Virus record (IMG/VR): IMGVR_UViG_3300025707_000006
Coordinates: 1 to 64,000 of that record
Strand: one strand, 5' to 3'
Length of the DNA: 64,000 nucleotides
Source: a virus
Shown here: piece after piece, positions 24,332-32,949 of the stretch
Layout of the letters: each line of letters begins with the position of its first letter
Numbering within the stretch: position 1 is the first letter of the stretch
Made by a program: the position numbers and the translations under genes
The notes under the pieces: generated by a model
What the model saw: the letters and a program-made list of their open reading frames with translations, nothing else
Databases searched by the model: none
Told to the model about the DNA's origin: nothing

Positions 24332-25342
24332 CTAGTATGGCTCTCTGAAATCTAGGTTTTCTCCCTCAAGGAGATGAGCAATAAAATTAAGCTCCTTCTT
24401 ACTTAGACCTCTAAAAGTAAGAGTTGTTTCTAGGTGTCCAGACTCATTTAAGACAGCTTCTGTGAAATGATCCTCTACACCCCAAGCATATCCAGCATAA
24501 ACGGAAGAACTATCTTGCTCAAGTACTATTGAAGAGGGTTTGACCTCGACAGACATTAAACCCTCTATTTCACCAAACTCACTCTTAACTGCTTCCTCAA
24601 TGTCTTCCCCCCTCAACTGACCCTTATCTTCCCAAGTAGCGATTATATCCCTATCATCCATAAGTTTGTGGGTGAGTGTGTAGGTAGTATTTATTCGAGC
24701 TGTCTTGTTTTCAAGTCGAGCGACTCTTGATTCAAGACTGTTAATTATTTCACTAGCTGATCTTCTCATCCCTGCGATCTCCATATCTTTGAGTATTCTA
24801 TTTAGAACTTTCTTGACTCTACGATCTCTAGTCAAAGAGAGGGCTTTTTCAAAGTCTCCGCTCCATAGTGCGTCATATTTTTCAGACATTTCATCTCTAA
24901 ACTCTGGGTCATAGATATAAAGCATTGGTTCATGCTTTTCGATAGCCTCGATTAAGAGATGTTTTACGGACGAGTGTCTTTTCATGATGTATTCACTTTG
25001 TTTGCTTGTGGATGGAAAAGGGGTTGGGTTATATTTAGCCGCCATATCAACCATCTCACGATCTTCATGTGTGAGTCTTTGTCGATACCAGTCAGAACCC
25101 ATAGTGATAAGTGCATAATTAGTACGGTCTAAAGATCTCTCCATTTTAGAGAGGTGCTTAGGGATGGCTTCAAAGTTATCCCCACAACGCTTGTATACTT
25201 CTTCTGCGAGTTGCGGGTGTTCTTTGATAGCTTCTACCATCTGGTTGACATGACTACGAACAATGTGAGCTTCTACACGAGAGGCTGAGACACCTTCAGA
25301 TAAAATAGACCAAGATGCTTGGCTTGAAGATTTCTTTTTCAT
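24332..25342 (-). CDS. Fusion: helical N-terminal protein plus internal tag A protein
   Basis: 336 residues from the ATG at 25342. Residues 1-190 are helical and charged (SASRVEAHIVRSHVNQMVEA, later LDRTNYALITMGSDWYRQRL) and unrecognised. An internal tag, MRRSASEIINSLESRVARLE, begins near residue 192 and is followed by a 120-residue alpha/beta body. The codons before it (ATGGAGATCGCAGGGATG) look like the standard leader Shine-Dalgarno, so the internal ATG may also be used. It appears to be two former genes joined in frame. Confidence 0.6.
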   Translation of the reverse strand: MKKKSSSQASWSILSEGVSASRVEAHIVRSHVNQMVEAIKEHPQLAEEVYKRCGDNFEAIPKHLSKMERSLDRTNYALITMGSDWYRQRLTHEDREMVDMAAKYNPTPFPSTSKQSEYIMKRHSSVKHLLIEAIEKHEPMLYIYDPEFRDEMSEKYDALWSGDFEKALSLTRDRRVKKVLNRILKDMEIAGMRRSASEIINSLESRVARLENKTARINTTYTLTHKLMDDRDIIATWEDKGQLRGEDIEEAVKSEFGEIEGLMSVEVKPSSIVLEQDSSSVYAGYAWGVEDHFTEAVLNESGHLETTLTFRGLSKKELNFIAHLLEGENLDFREPY

Positions 25343-25376
25343 TATTATCCCCCTTGTCTTTTGTTCTAACGACAAT

Positions 25377-25391
25377 AATAGAAGAACTATT
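25377..25391 (-). promoter_or_regulatory. Class I promoter, fused tag gene
   Basis: Gene-sense AATAGTTCTTCTATT, 35 bases before the ATG. It overlaps the last two bases of the upstream gene 25390-25854. Confidence 0.45.
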
Positions 25392-25854
25392 ACTCAAGCT
25401 CTTCTGGTATATCGAAGCGTATCGTTCTTCTATATTTATCTCGATACCCAATTTTAGCTTCTACTTGATGCTTACAAGGGATCATCTTTCCTGTCTTGAT
25501 CTTGTGTAAGATTAACTCGTAATCCATGAGATCACCAGGCAATGCCATAATGATATATGGGTTAGCTATATCAGTTGGTAGGTCTTTAGGGTCAACTACA
25601 AGCACAATCGCAGTTGGAGTAGAAATCCAACCTTTAATGTGGATCGTCTGTTTGGTAGCAAGTATTGAGGTGTATGGCTTTAAGTCGATTACAGATCCGT
25701 TTGATCCGAATGACTTAAGGACAGCAACAGACCCTTTTTTAGTCCAATAAGATGGAATAGGGGGTGTGTTGAGTTCACTCCTCCACCAGAGTAAAAGTTC
25801 TTCGGGTTCTCTTATACAAGCAACGAGACTAGATATTTTTGTGATTAGATCCAT
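25390..25854 (-). CDS. Hypothetical protein, beta-rich
   Basis: 154 residues, not recognised. The N-terminus MDLITKISSLVACIREPEEL is an amphipathic helix comparable to other virion-gene starts here. The middle is beta-rich (IHIKGWISTPTAIVLVVDPK). The C-terminus is basic (KIGYRDKYRRTIRFDIP). It lies two bases after the metallopeptidase gene stop on the same strand and is probably in its operon. Confidence 0.45.
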   Translation of the reverse strand: MDLITKISSLVACIREPEELLLWWRSELNTPPIPSYWTKKGSVAVLKSFGSNGSVIDLKPYTSILATKQTIHIKGWISTPTAIVLVVDPKDLPTDIANPYIIMALPGDLMDYELILHKIKTGKMIPCKHQVEAKIGYRDKYRRTIRFDIPEELE

Positions 25855-25856
25855 GA

Positions 25857-27686
25857 TTACTGCCCTTTGATTTTAAACTTAGTTTTCCAGTTAGGTGAGT
25901 AAGTGTCCAAGACACTTCTGTTCACCCTAGAGACTAAGTTAGGTTCAAGCACATTAGCGATCAAAGCATTGGTTTTAGGTGTTCGAGAGCTTTTGGGCAT
26001 ATAGATGTTTCCGTTAGTCTTATCTATAAATGCCACAGCGTGTTTAGACCCTAACTCCAAGTTATCGTAGACTAGTTTAATCATAGAATTGCCTACTCTA
26101 GCTTCTAAGTCTAAAGCATTCGCTATTCCCCTACTCGCTTCTGTGATCGCATCTAAATTACTTTCTGGAGTAGTTGGTCTTGTCGGTTCGGGTGTTTGAT
26201 CCACGATTTCTGTTGGAGGAGGTGTTGTATTCCCCTCCGTTATCATGTTCATTGTTCTCCAACGAGGCTTTAAGCTACTCATTCTCTCATGTCCTACACA
26301 AACATCTAAGTTATTGTCTGTAATGTTTGCGAGGTTGACATTTAGGTTTGGTTTAGACTTATTCTTAGGTGCAAACAAGTTACCTGTCGCATAGTCAATG
26401 AACATATATGCGTGTGTAGATCCAATAGCTTGATTGGTGTAGATAAAGAGTCCATACTTACGCCCCTTCTTAAAGAACAGTCCAAGACGACTCGCCAAGG
26501 ACTCAGAGGTCTGTATCATTTGTTGTTTACTTGGGAGTGTTTCTTCAACCTGCGTTGTGGGAACATTCTCTTCTGGTGTAAATTCTTCCGTAAAGTCAGT
26601 CATGTTTGGAGTGTACTCTTGACCGTCTATTACAATGCTATTAAACGCATCTAAAGACTTCGGATGTAGCTTCCCTACTGCTTTGTAAGCTAAGGCTTCG
26701 CAGAAATGCTCTTCTACATCAGAGGTAGCATAATTAGTAGGGAACAGACCAGACCGAGACTTGAGGTGGTCTTTAATGTACTTTGCTTTGTACGCACCGA
26801 CTTCGCTTCCATCTGGCAATACAAGGTAAACACCACCTCTTGGGTGAGTCCGAGAAAGCGTAGTTGGAACACCATGACTCGGATTTGAACTTATAGTTGT
26901 CTTAGTACGATTCTTTTTGGCATATAAACCGATGTCTTTACCCACAAAGTCATTGAGATTTACTCTGTGTCCCATATGACATCGGGAGTCATATCTTCTC
27001 CATAAACTCTTTTTCTCCCTAGATAGATTCTTCCTGTAATATCTATGTCCAATTTCATGGATGAATGTCTTCATGAACTCTTCTTGATCTCGACCCATGT
27101 GCTTTAGGGTGACTTCATCTTTAGCAGAGTTGTACCACGCATACCAACTAGCCCTACCTAGCTTTTCGACTAACACCACATCACCATAAAGTGCTTGAGT
27201 AAAGTTGGGTGCAAGCGAGTTTGTGCAGTAAGTAAGTGCTTTAGTACAAGCCTCTACCATCTCTTCAACTTTATCGCCACTGAGGTTGATTGGGTTCTGC
27301 AAAGTAAAAGGACCAACATCAACTGTGTTTTCACCTTCTTCTCTTAATGGATGTTTCAGAAGATCAAAGATATCCTTAATATGTGATCTTCTATCAGAAA
27401 ACCATTTAGCTGGACTGAATCTTGATCTAGGCATCTTAACCTTGTTTTTTATGGCTCGGACTCTCCTAGATTTATCTTCGGGAAACTTGATCTTATGGAA
27501 CAAGAAATCGGCTAGATGCACTGTGTGTACTACTGCCGTAGTATCTAAACTCTGAAGATGCAGATGATCTTCAATGTAGTCGAGAGCATCGGTTACTTTT
27601 ATATTGAACTGACTACCTCTTACGAGTCCTTGCCAGTCGCCTAGTTTACATCTACTTAAATGATTATAACTAGCGTACTTTTTCAT
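25857..27686 (-). CDS. HExxH metallopeptidase with C-terminal repeat domains
   Basis: 609 residues from the ATG at 27686 (AGGTGGTAAAA upstream). The zinc peptidase motif HEIGH is at 200-204 and a downstream VEEHFCEALAYKAVG could supply a third ligand. The C-terminus holds two diverged copies of about 85 residues (near 390-475 and 520-605), each with a G-S-x-H-A-x-x-F-I-D-x-x-x-G-N-x-(F/Y)-x-P-K core. A Pro/Thr linker separates them. It sits among virion-like genes. Release or maturation cleavage and cell-wall penetration are both possible. Confidence 0.65.
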   Translation of the reverse strand: MKKYASYNHLSRCKLGDWQGLVRGSQFNIKVTDALDYIEDHLHLQSLDTTAVVHTVHLADFLFHKIKFPEDKSRRVRAIKNKVKMPRSRFSPAKWFSDRRSHIKDIFDLLKHPLREEGENTVDVGPFTLQNPINLSGDKVEEMVEACTKALTYCTNSLAPNFTQALYGDVVLVEKLGRASWYAWYNSAKDEVTLKHMGRDQEEFMKTFIHEIGHRYYRKNLSREKKSLWRRYDSRCHMGHRVNLNDFVGKDIGLYAKKNRTKTTISSNPSHGVPTTLSRTHPRGGVYLVLPDGSEVGAYKAKYIKDHLKSRSGLFPTNYATSDVEEHFCEALAYKAVGKLHPKSLDAFNSIVIDGQEYTPNMTDFTEEFTPEENVPTTQVEETLPSKQQMIQTSESLASRLGLFFKKGRKYGLFIYTNQAIGSTHAYMFIDYATGNLFAPKNKSKPNLNVNLANITDNNLDVCVGHERMSSLKPRWRTMNMITEGNTTPPPTEIVDQTPEPTRPTTPESNLDAITEASRGIANALDLEARVGNSMIKLVYDNLELGSKHAVAFIDKTNGNIYMPKSSRTPKTNALIANVLEPNLVSRVNRSVLDTYSPNWKTKFKIKGQ

Positions 27687-27688
27687 TT

Positions 27689-28420
27689 TTACCACCTGAT
27701 CTTGAACTTGACTTTAAGTTGTAAATCTTCGTTAATGACTTCTTCTGGAGGTCTTGTGTCATAAGAATAGTTAAACTCATTAATGATAGAGAAGAACTTA
27801 TCTACCTTGAACTCTAATGAACCTGTCCCCAGAATACGATAATCAGAAGGAGTCATAAAGAGAGGCTGATAATAGGCTATTATTTTCCCCTCTACTGTGT
27901 CCTTCCACTTTTTACCTAGTCTGATATAGGAAGTACCTCTAGCGTCTAACCTACCCTCTTTTAAGCCTTCAATTTGTTCATAGTCTGACATACCCCCTAG
28001 ACCTATGGCTAGATGGTCTTCAAAAGCAGTAAATCTAATTCCAAATCCAGTTAGTTGTCTGAGTTGAAGAAGTCTGAACTCATCTTTTTGGTTTTGGGTG
28101 AACATTTCTGTTCCTATGTGGTTGAACCACATAGCTGTCCACCTTAAATGAGAATACGCAGTGTTGTTAAAAGACTCTCCGTCTTCTTCTCCGTAGGAAA
28201 CAGATCCTATAAGTAAGTTATGGTGTACGCCACTAATGTGATCTAACCTCAAACCTGCTTGGTATTGGAATACTTCCACATTTCCTCTTTGAAGAGAAAC
28301 TCCTACTTCGGTAGAACCATGTAATCCTTGCTTATTTCCACTTCGGTCAGACTCGATGTTTACAACCTGTCCCCATGCCATAAGAGGGGGCATCAACAGA
28401 AAGATAAGCAAGGCTCTCAT
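27689..28420 (-). CDS. Outer-membrane beta-barrel candidate (DUF481-like)
   Basis: 243 residues. The ATG at 28420 gives a clean signal peptide, MRALLIFLLMPPLMAWGQVV, cleaved near AWG-Q. The mature part is rich in alternating beta strands (GSTEVGVSLQRGNVEVFQYQ, GFGIRFTAFEDHLAIGLGGM) and ends in LKVKFKIRW, an aromatic-terminated barrel signature. It resembles the DUF481/YdiY outer-membrane family. The start overlaps the upstream stop (TAATG). A phage-encoded barrel could alter host receptors, exclude other phages or weaken the envelope at lysis. Confidence 0.6.
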   Translation of the reverse strand: MRALLIFLLMPPLMAWGQVVNIESDRSGNKQGLHGSTEVGVSLQRGNVEVFQYQAGLRLDHISGVHHNLLIGSVSYGEEDGESFNNTAYSHLRWTAMWFNHIGTEMFTQNQKDEFRLLQLRQLTGFGIRFTAFEDHLAIGLGGMSDYEQIEGLKEGRLDARGTSYIRLGKKWKDTVEGKIIAYYQPLFMTPSDYRILGTGSLEFKVDKFFSIINEFNYSYDTRPPEEVINEDLQLKVKFKIRW

Positions 28421-29829
28421 TACAGAATCTCTACAGGGTAGTTCTCCAATAGGAGTTTTGTAAGAGGACATCGCTTTTTCTTAGCGTGTGTTTGTAGGTA
28501 CGGGATATGATCACTACTCTTATTGTGGAGAGTGTGAGCAATAGTTCCTGTATAAAGAATGAGATCAGAGATCGCCTTATGTGCAGACTTTGCACAAGAG
28601 GGTTTAAATCCTAAAGGGCCTGATAACACACGCTTTGGTTTCTGATTGAGCAAGCAAGCACCACTAAGAGCTTTACTAGCATGACAGTTTGATCCTTGGC
28701 ATCGAGTGCTGAAATAAGTACCCGCTTCTGGGTGTTTTGTTTCAACAAACCGAGCGAGGGTATTTACCTTTTTCTCCAGTTTACGCAGAGCAACCTCTAC
28801 ATCACTCTGGACTCGCTTGGTGAAGCCATAGTTCCCACTAGCCGCAGTCTTGGTTGCCATTCGACTCATGCCTCGGTAGATTTCCATAGCCATCGCATTG
28901 TTGGTGGCCGCATACTCAAAAAGCCTTTCAGCATCTTGATCTACCAACTCTTCTTCGATCTCACGAACGGAAACCCCATAGTGATCTGCGATATGCTTCA
29001 GGATCTGAGCCTTCTTTGCAGGGGGGATGCTGTTCAGATACTTTGCGTTCTCAGCACCCGAACCAGCGATCTTGTTCATATATTGAGAAGCCACTCTACT
29101 AGACTGTACTGAGTTAGCAATCAAGTCAGCTATTTGCTGACCTAATTGTTTCGCAGATGACCCATTAAGGTTCTTGATCAAATCCCTACCTACCCAAAGA
29201 GAAGTCGCAATCTCATTTGATTTTCCAGATCCCTCAGTTGAGTTTTGAAAAAAGATAGTAGTATTTAAAGAAGATATCTCCATTTTGACTGAATAAAAAG
29301 GTTTACCTCTTAACCTTGCATGGGTACTGACCTTAATCTCAGTGATCTTAATGTCTCCTTTAATATTCTGGGCATCAAGCCAAGTTTCAAGTTTCATTAC
29401 AAAAGCATAGAGTTTGCTTCGGACATCTTCTTCATCAATGAGTTTAGCGACCTCAGTCAAAGACTTTCCAGTATTTGAATTAAACAACTCTTTTGGTGAG
29501 TACATTGCTTGACGCAAAGTAGACCTAGACTTAGTAATCAAGTCATCAACTTCTTTTTTGAGTCGTTTGATGTTCTTGTCGGCTTTTTCCATAGCTCTGT
29601 TATAGTGTTCAAAGCTAGGTGTATAAGCATCACGACCATGTGTATTTACTAGATCTTGTTCATTTTGTTCAGCTCTCTCCCAGTTCTGATAGATCCTACG
29701 ATCAATCATACCTAGATCAAGAAGCCCTTTGATGTCCATGCTATCAATACACTTTTCAGCTTGGTCAATTTTCTCTTGAAAGAGCAAAGATTTTTCAATC
29801 AGATTTTCGGATATTTCATGCCTACTCAT
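28420..29829 (-). CDS. Large virion-type protein with internal tag B
   Basis: 469 residues from the ATG at 29829 (TTGGAGTGG upstream), not recognised as an enzyme. Residues 1-110 are coiled coil, followed by a beta segment. At about 262-275 comes SSRVASQYMNKIAG, the tag B motif, followed by LNSIPPAKKAQILKHIADHY and a helical region. The C-terminal 90 residues have several Cys and His (FSTRCQGSNCHASKALSGAC). It is probably co-expressed with the DDIGLGR repeat protein upstream and the barrel protein downstream. A structural or ejected protein is likely. Confidence 0.5.
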   Translation of the reverse strand: MSRHEISENLIEKSLLFQEKIDQAEKCIDSMDIKGLLDLGMIDRRIYQNWERAEQNEQDLVNTHGRDAYTPSFEHYNRAMEKADKNIKRLKKEVDDLITKSRSTLRQAMYSPKELFNSNTGKSLTEVAKLIDEEDVRSKLYAFVMKLETWLDAQNIKGDIKITEIKVSTHARLRGKPFYSVKMEISSLNTTIFFQNSTEGSGKSNEIATSLWVGRDLIKNLNGSSAKQLGQQIADLIANSVQSSRVASQYMNKIAGSGAENAKYLNSIPPAKKAQILKHIADHYGVSVREIEEELVDQDAERLFEYAATNNAMAMEIYRGMSRMATKTAASGNYGFTKRVQSDVEVALRKLEKKVNTLARFVETKHPEAGTYFSTRCQGSNCHASKALSGACLLNQKPKRVLSGPLGFKPSCAKSAHKAISDLILYTGTIAHTLHNKSSDHIPYLQTHAKKKRCPLTKLLLENYPVEIL

Positions 29830-29830
29830 A

Positions 29831-31009
29831 TCACCACTCCAAGTCGTCAATGATGTCATAGTATCGAGCTTTTTTACCCATTTCATCTCTGTTTTTTTCA
29901 ACAAGACTAGGGTCTGGAGCTTGCCCTGGAGAAGTTACTGATCCTTCATACTCTAAAAAATCTTCTGGTACATCTCCATCTCTTCTAGCATTTGCGTACT
30001 CCTCTTGACCTTTTTCTCCCTTAGAATATTTTGATTCTTTATCGAAATCAGCCATGAACCCCATATCATCAATAATGTCCTCTGAACCTTGTTGGTCATC
30101 ATCTCTATATCCACGATAACGAGCAACATCATTCATAGCAGAGTAAGACTGAGAAATCTTGTCCTCGACCCAATCATCAAGATCTTCCAGACCAATGTCA
30201 TCAACGATGAAATCAGCCATGTCGCTCATCTCTCGTAGATTCTGTCGGCTCATGTATGAACCAGAGTCTTCGTGGTCTTTAGCAGTTCGACCAAGACCAA
30301 TGTCATCAATAATCTCATCGTCTGAAGCGAACATAGGTCTGTGTGTTACTTGAGAGCCACCTTTTTCAGCAAGCATTACCGTAACATCATATCCCTTTAT
30401 TCTTTTACGAGTGCCTTTTTGGAAATGTGCCTGTGCCATCTCCTGTGCTTCAAACTTCGAGTCCGCGTAGACTTCAACTTTTTCACGATTCCACATGGCG
30501 ATATACCCATTAGAACCAGATCCGATTTGTTGACCCCCAGCCATGCGACCAAGACCCATGTCATCAATAATCTCATCGTCTGCTGACTTCATCTTTTCAT
30601 TCATCTCTTCCTCAGAGTGAACTACTTCATCTTCAAACTTTTCAGCAACTTCAGGGTTGTCTTTTTTCCATTGTGCGACCGCTGTATCAACAACTTTATC
30701 TGAGTTATGCTTACGACTAGGTAAACGAGACTCTTTCCAAAAGTCGGACATACGACCAAGACCAATGTCATCGACAATCTCGAATCCTTCAAGTTCATCA
30801 GCCTCAAAGTCATCAGCGACAACATCATCTATATAGTTGCCTGGTCCACTTTTAAGGTCGCCATATCCCGTGTTGAGTTGTACCGTCTTTTCCCCCAAGA
30901 AATCGGCGGCATTTCTTTCACCATAGTCGGGCTGTAGGCGAAGGGGTTGTTGTGGTTGGCGAAGCTCCATGTGCTTCTGAGCGATTTTCTTTGCGAGTCT
31001 TTTAAACAT
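29831..31009 (-). CDS. Protein with repeated DDIGLGR short motifs
   Basis: 392 residues, acidic and largely disordered. The motif [ED]I[IV]DD[IM]GLGR occurs at 77-86, 146-155 and 232-241, with shorter forms at 267-274, 311-317 and a final YDIIDDLEW at the very C-terminus. Between them lies a small folded domain (166-224: SNGYIAMWNREKVEVYADSK, then YDVTVMLAEKGG) of a type I have seen in other large-phage virion proteins. It begins MFKRLAKKIAQKHMEL, a basic helix. The repeats look like docking or cleavage sites for a partner; that is inference. Confidence 0.55.
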   Translation of the reverse strand: MFKRLAKKIAQKHMELRQPQQPLRLQPDYGERNAADFLGEKTVQLNTGYGDLKSGPGNYIDDVVADDFEADELEGFEIVDDIGLGRMSDFWKESRLPSRKHNSDKVVDTAVAQWKKDNPEVAEKFEDEVVHSEEEMNEKMKSADDEIIDDMGLGRMAGGQQIGSGSNGYIAMWNREKVEVYADSKFEAQEMAQAHFQKGTRKRIKGYDVTVMLAEKGGSQVTHRPMFASDDEIIDDIGLGRTAKDHEDSGSYMSRQNLREMSDMADFIVDDIGLEDLDDWVEDKISQSYSAMNDVARYRGYRDDDQQGSEDIIDDMGFMADFDKESKYSKGEKGQEEYANARRDGDVPEDFLEYEGSVTSPGQAPDPSLVEKNRDEMGKKARYYDIIDDLEW

Positions 31010-31047
31010 TTCTGTTCTCCTTAAGAGGGTTCATCTTTAATAGTGGT

Positions 31048-31062
31048 AATAGATAAACTATT
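31048..31062 (-). promoter_or_regulatory. Class I promoter, DDIGLGR operon
   Basis: Gene-sense AATAGTTTATCTATT, 39 bases before the ATG. It overlaps the stop of the upstream peptidase gene. Confidence 0.5.
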
Positions 31063-32947
31063 AAATAGAGGGTAGTCCTACGAGGTACTTAACAACATCA
31101 CCCTTACCCTCTAGGTTTCGGGTGTAGCATTTTCTATCATCATCCCACTCAAGAGGTTTATTGATGATTGTCCTTACTTGATCTTCATCTTGAACATGGT
31201 TGACACCGAGTCTCTTCTTTAAGAGTCGGGCGAACCTTGCGTCAACCTCTGCGTACCAACCTCTCTTTAAGAGAAGTTCAGCACCTTTCATCAACATAGC
31301 GTTCCTACCTTCACTTGTTCCGTCAGATCCGATGAGTCCAATCTTCTTTCCGAAAGGAGTAGATGAGTAGCTGACGAAAGCGTCTATCTCATCATCACCT
31401 TCTACATCTACAACCCAGAAGGTGTCGTAGTTGCTCATAAGATCCGACTTGGAGCTTATGTGTTTCCCTACTTTGGAGTATGACAGATCATAAATAGTCC
31501 AAAGTTGTTCTTGTTGATCTTGATCAAACTGTCGAGGGGGTGCTTCAACCCACTTTTTACGCTCAAGATGAACACGAGCGATACGACTAGCCATTCTTTG
31601 ATGGGTGTTAAAGATCATCTTATATGCTTCGCCCACAGCTTTCTTATATTTGCCTTTGGCGTATCTTTTAAGAGTGTGAAAAAAGCTATTTGGGCTTGTG
31701 GATCTCGTCCATTTAGATTTTGACCCGACACCAGTTAAAGCTTTGAATACCTCTAATTTATCTTTTTCTGTGAAAGTCTCATATTCAGAAAATCGCTTTA
31801 GATCAGACATTATTGTTCTAATGTTATCTCTAAGATCAGTATAAAACTCACCATCGTCAAGATAGTGGAGTTCCTTTTTATCTCTTACGCTTAGACTTTT
31901 GGGGTCTCCATGTTGGTTATATTCAGGGGTTTGGATTTTCTTTGAGGGCATACCAGCTTCATTCTTATACGCCCTAAAATTGTCTGTTATTTTCTTACCC
32001 ACGAAAGTTAATATAGATTGACCAACATGAGTCATTTCATGGATTACAGAAGTATGCACTGCTCTTATTACATTACGCACAGTAGGATGGTAATCAAAAG
32101 ACTGAAGAATCTTTTTCCCATAGTCAGGGATAGCGATTGTGACTTCTTTTTTAGTAAAAGACCAACTACTGTTTGTTGCATCTACCTCGATCTTTACTTT
32201 GATCTTGTCAAAATACTCCCAAGTACGGCTCATGTCTGACATACTTTTTTTTAAGGACTCAACCATCATTTCATAGTTTTCAATGAGGTCCTCGAACTCA
32301 GGGTTGTTTTTCTTTTTCGCCTTCTCAATTATTTGAGAATACTCCACGATTTGACCCTTGGCTTTTTCCCGCATCATTTCTTGATGTTCTTCTAATGAGT
32401 TTTGGTCGAGATACCAGTCACCAAAATAAATAGGGAACTCTTTAATAATCACCTGCCCCATTTTCATGGGTTTTAATTTTACTCGGATGACTTTCTTAAA
32501 TTCTTTTATCTCCCCTTTAAGTTTCTTTGTCTCTCTTTCGCCCCAAGATAAGTAACTCTCCAATTCGATCTCGGTTTTCGCTATGCTTTCTTCAACGACT
32601 ACTCTTATCTGTTCTCTTTTGGCGGGGTCTTTTACTCCAGAGAAGTATCTCTGTTTTAAATGCATAGATGCATAACCATATCCAAAGTACCCTGTGGACA
32701 ATGAAGAAAAATCTTTATAACTATTGAAAAGACCACGAGTCCCATCCTTCCTTAACGATTCTCTAAGGGAGACAATGGAGTCTGAGAGGGCGGATAGACG
32801 GGTTTCTTGCTCTCCTCGGTAGTTTTTATAACTTTTAATCTTCTCTTGTAGGGCTTTGACGATATTAGTAGCTACTTGAGAGAGTGCAAAACCATAAACA
32901 TCTTGAGTCATCATTTCTGGTGGCTTCATTAGTCCTGCGTATTTCAT
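31061..32947 (-). CDS. HExxH metallopeptidase with tag B and C-terminal domain
   Basis: 628 residues. The N-terminal 240 residues are long helices. HEMTH at 303-307 is a zincin active-site motif. After it, QRMASRIARVHLERK (about 449-463) is a tag B motif in mid-protein, acting as a linker to a compact C-terminal domain (LWTIYDLSYSKVGKHISSKS, DTFWVVDVEGDDEIDAFVSY, GIGSDG-like). The start has the strong site AGGGGGTAAAA. A second zincin lies in the next operon. It may act in virion maturation, ejection or wall degradation. Confidence 0.6.
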   Translation of the reverse strand: MKYAGLMKPPEMMTQDVYGFALSQVATNIVKALQEKIKSYKNYRGEQETRLSALSDSIVSLRESLRKDGTRGLFNSYKDFSSLSTGYFGYGYASMHLKQRYFSGVKDPAKREQIRVVVEESIAKTEIELESYLSWGERETKKLKGEIKEFKKVIRVKLKPMKMGQVIIKEFPIYFGDWYLDQNSLEEHQEMMREKAKGQIVEYSQIIEKAKKKNNPEFEDLIENYEMMVESLKKSMSDMSRTWEYFDKIKVKIEVDATNSSWSFTKKEVTIAIPDYGKKILQSFDYHPTVRNVIRAVHTSVIHEMTHVGQSILTFVGKKITDNFRAYKNEAGMPSKKIQTPEYNQHGDPKSLSVRDKKELHYLDDGEFYTDLRDNIRTIMSDLKRFSEYETFTEKDKLEVFKALTGVGSKSKWTRSTSPNSFFHTLKRYAKGKYKKAVGEAYKMIFNTHQRMASRIARVHLERKKWVEAPPRQFDQDQQEQLWTIYDLSYSKVGKHISSKSDLMSNYDTFWVVDVEGDDEIDAFVSYSSTPFGKKIGLIGSDGTSEGRNAMLMKGAELLLKRGWYAEVDARFARLLKKRLGVNHVQDEDQVRTIINKPLEWDDDRKCYTRNLEGKGDVVKYLVGLPSI

Positions 32948-32949
32948 TT

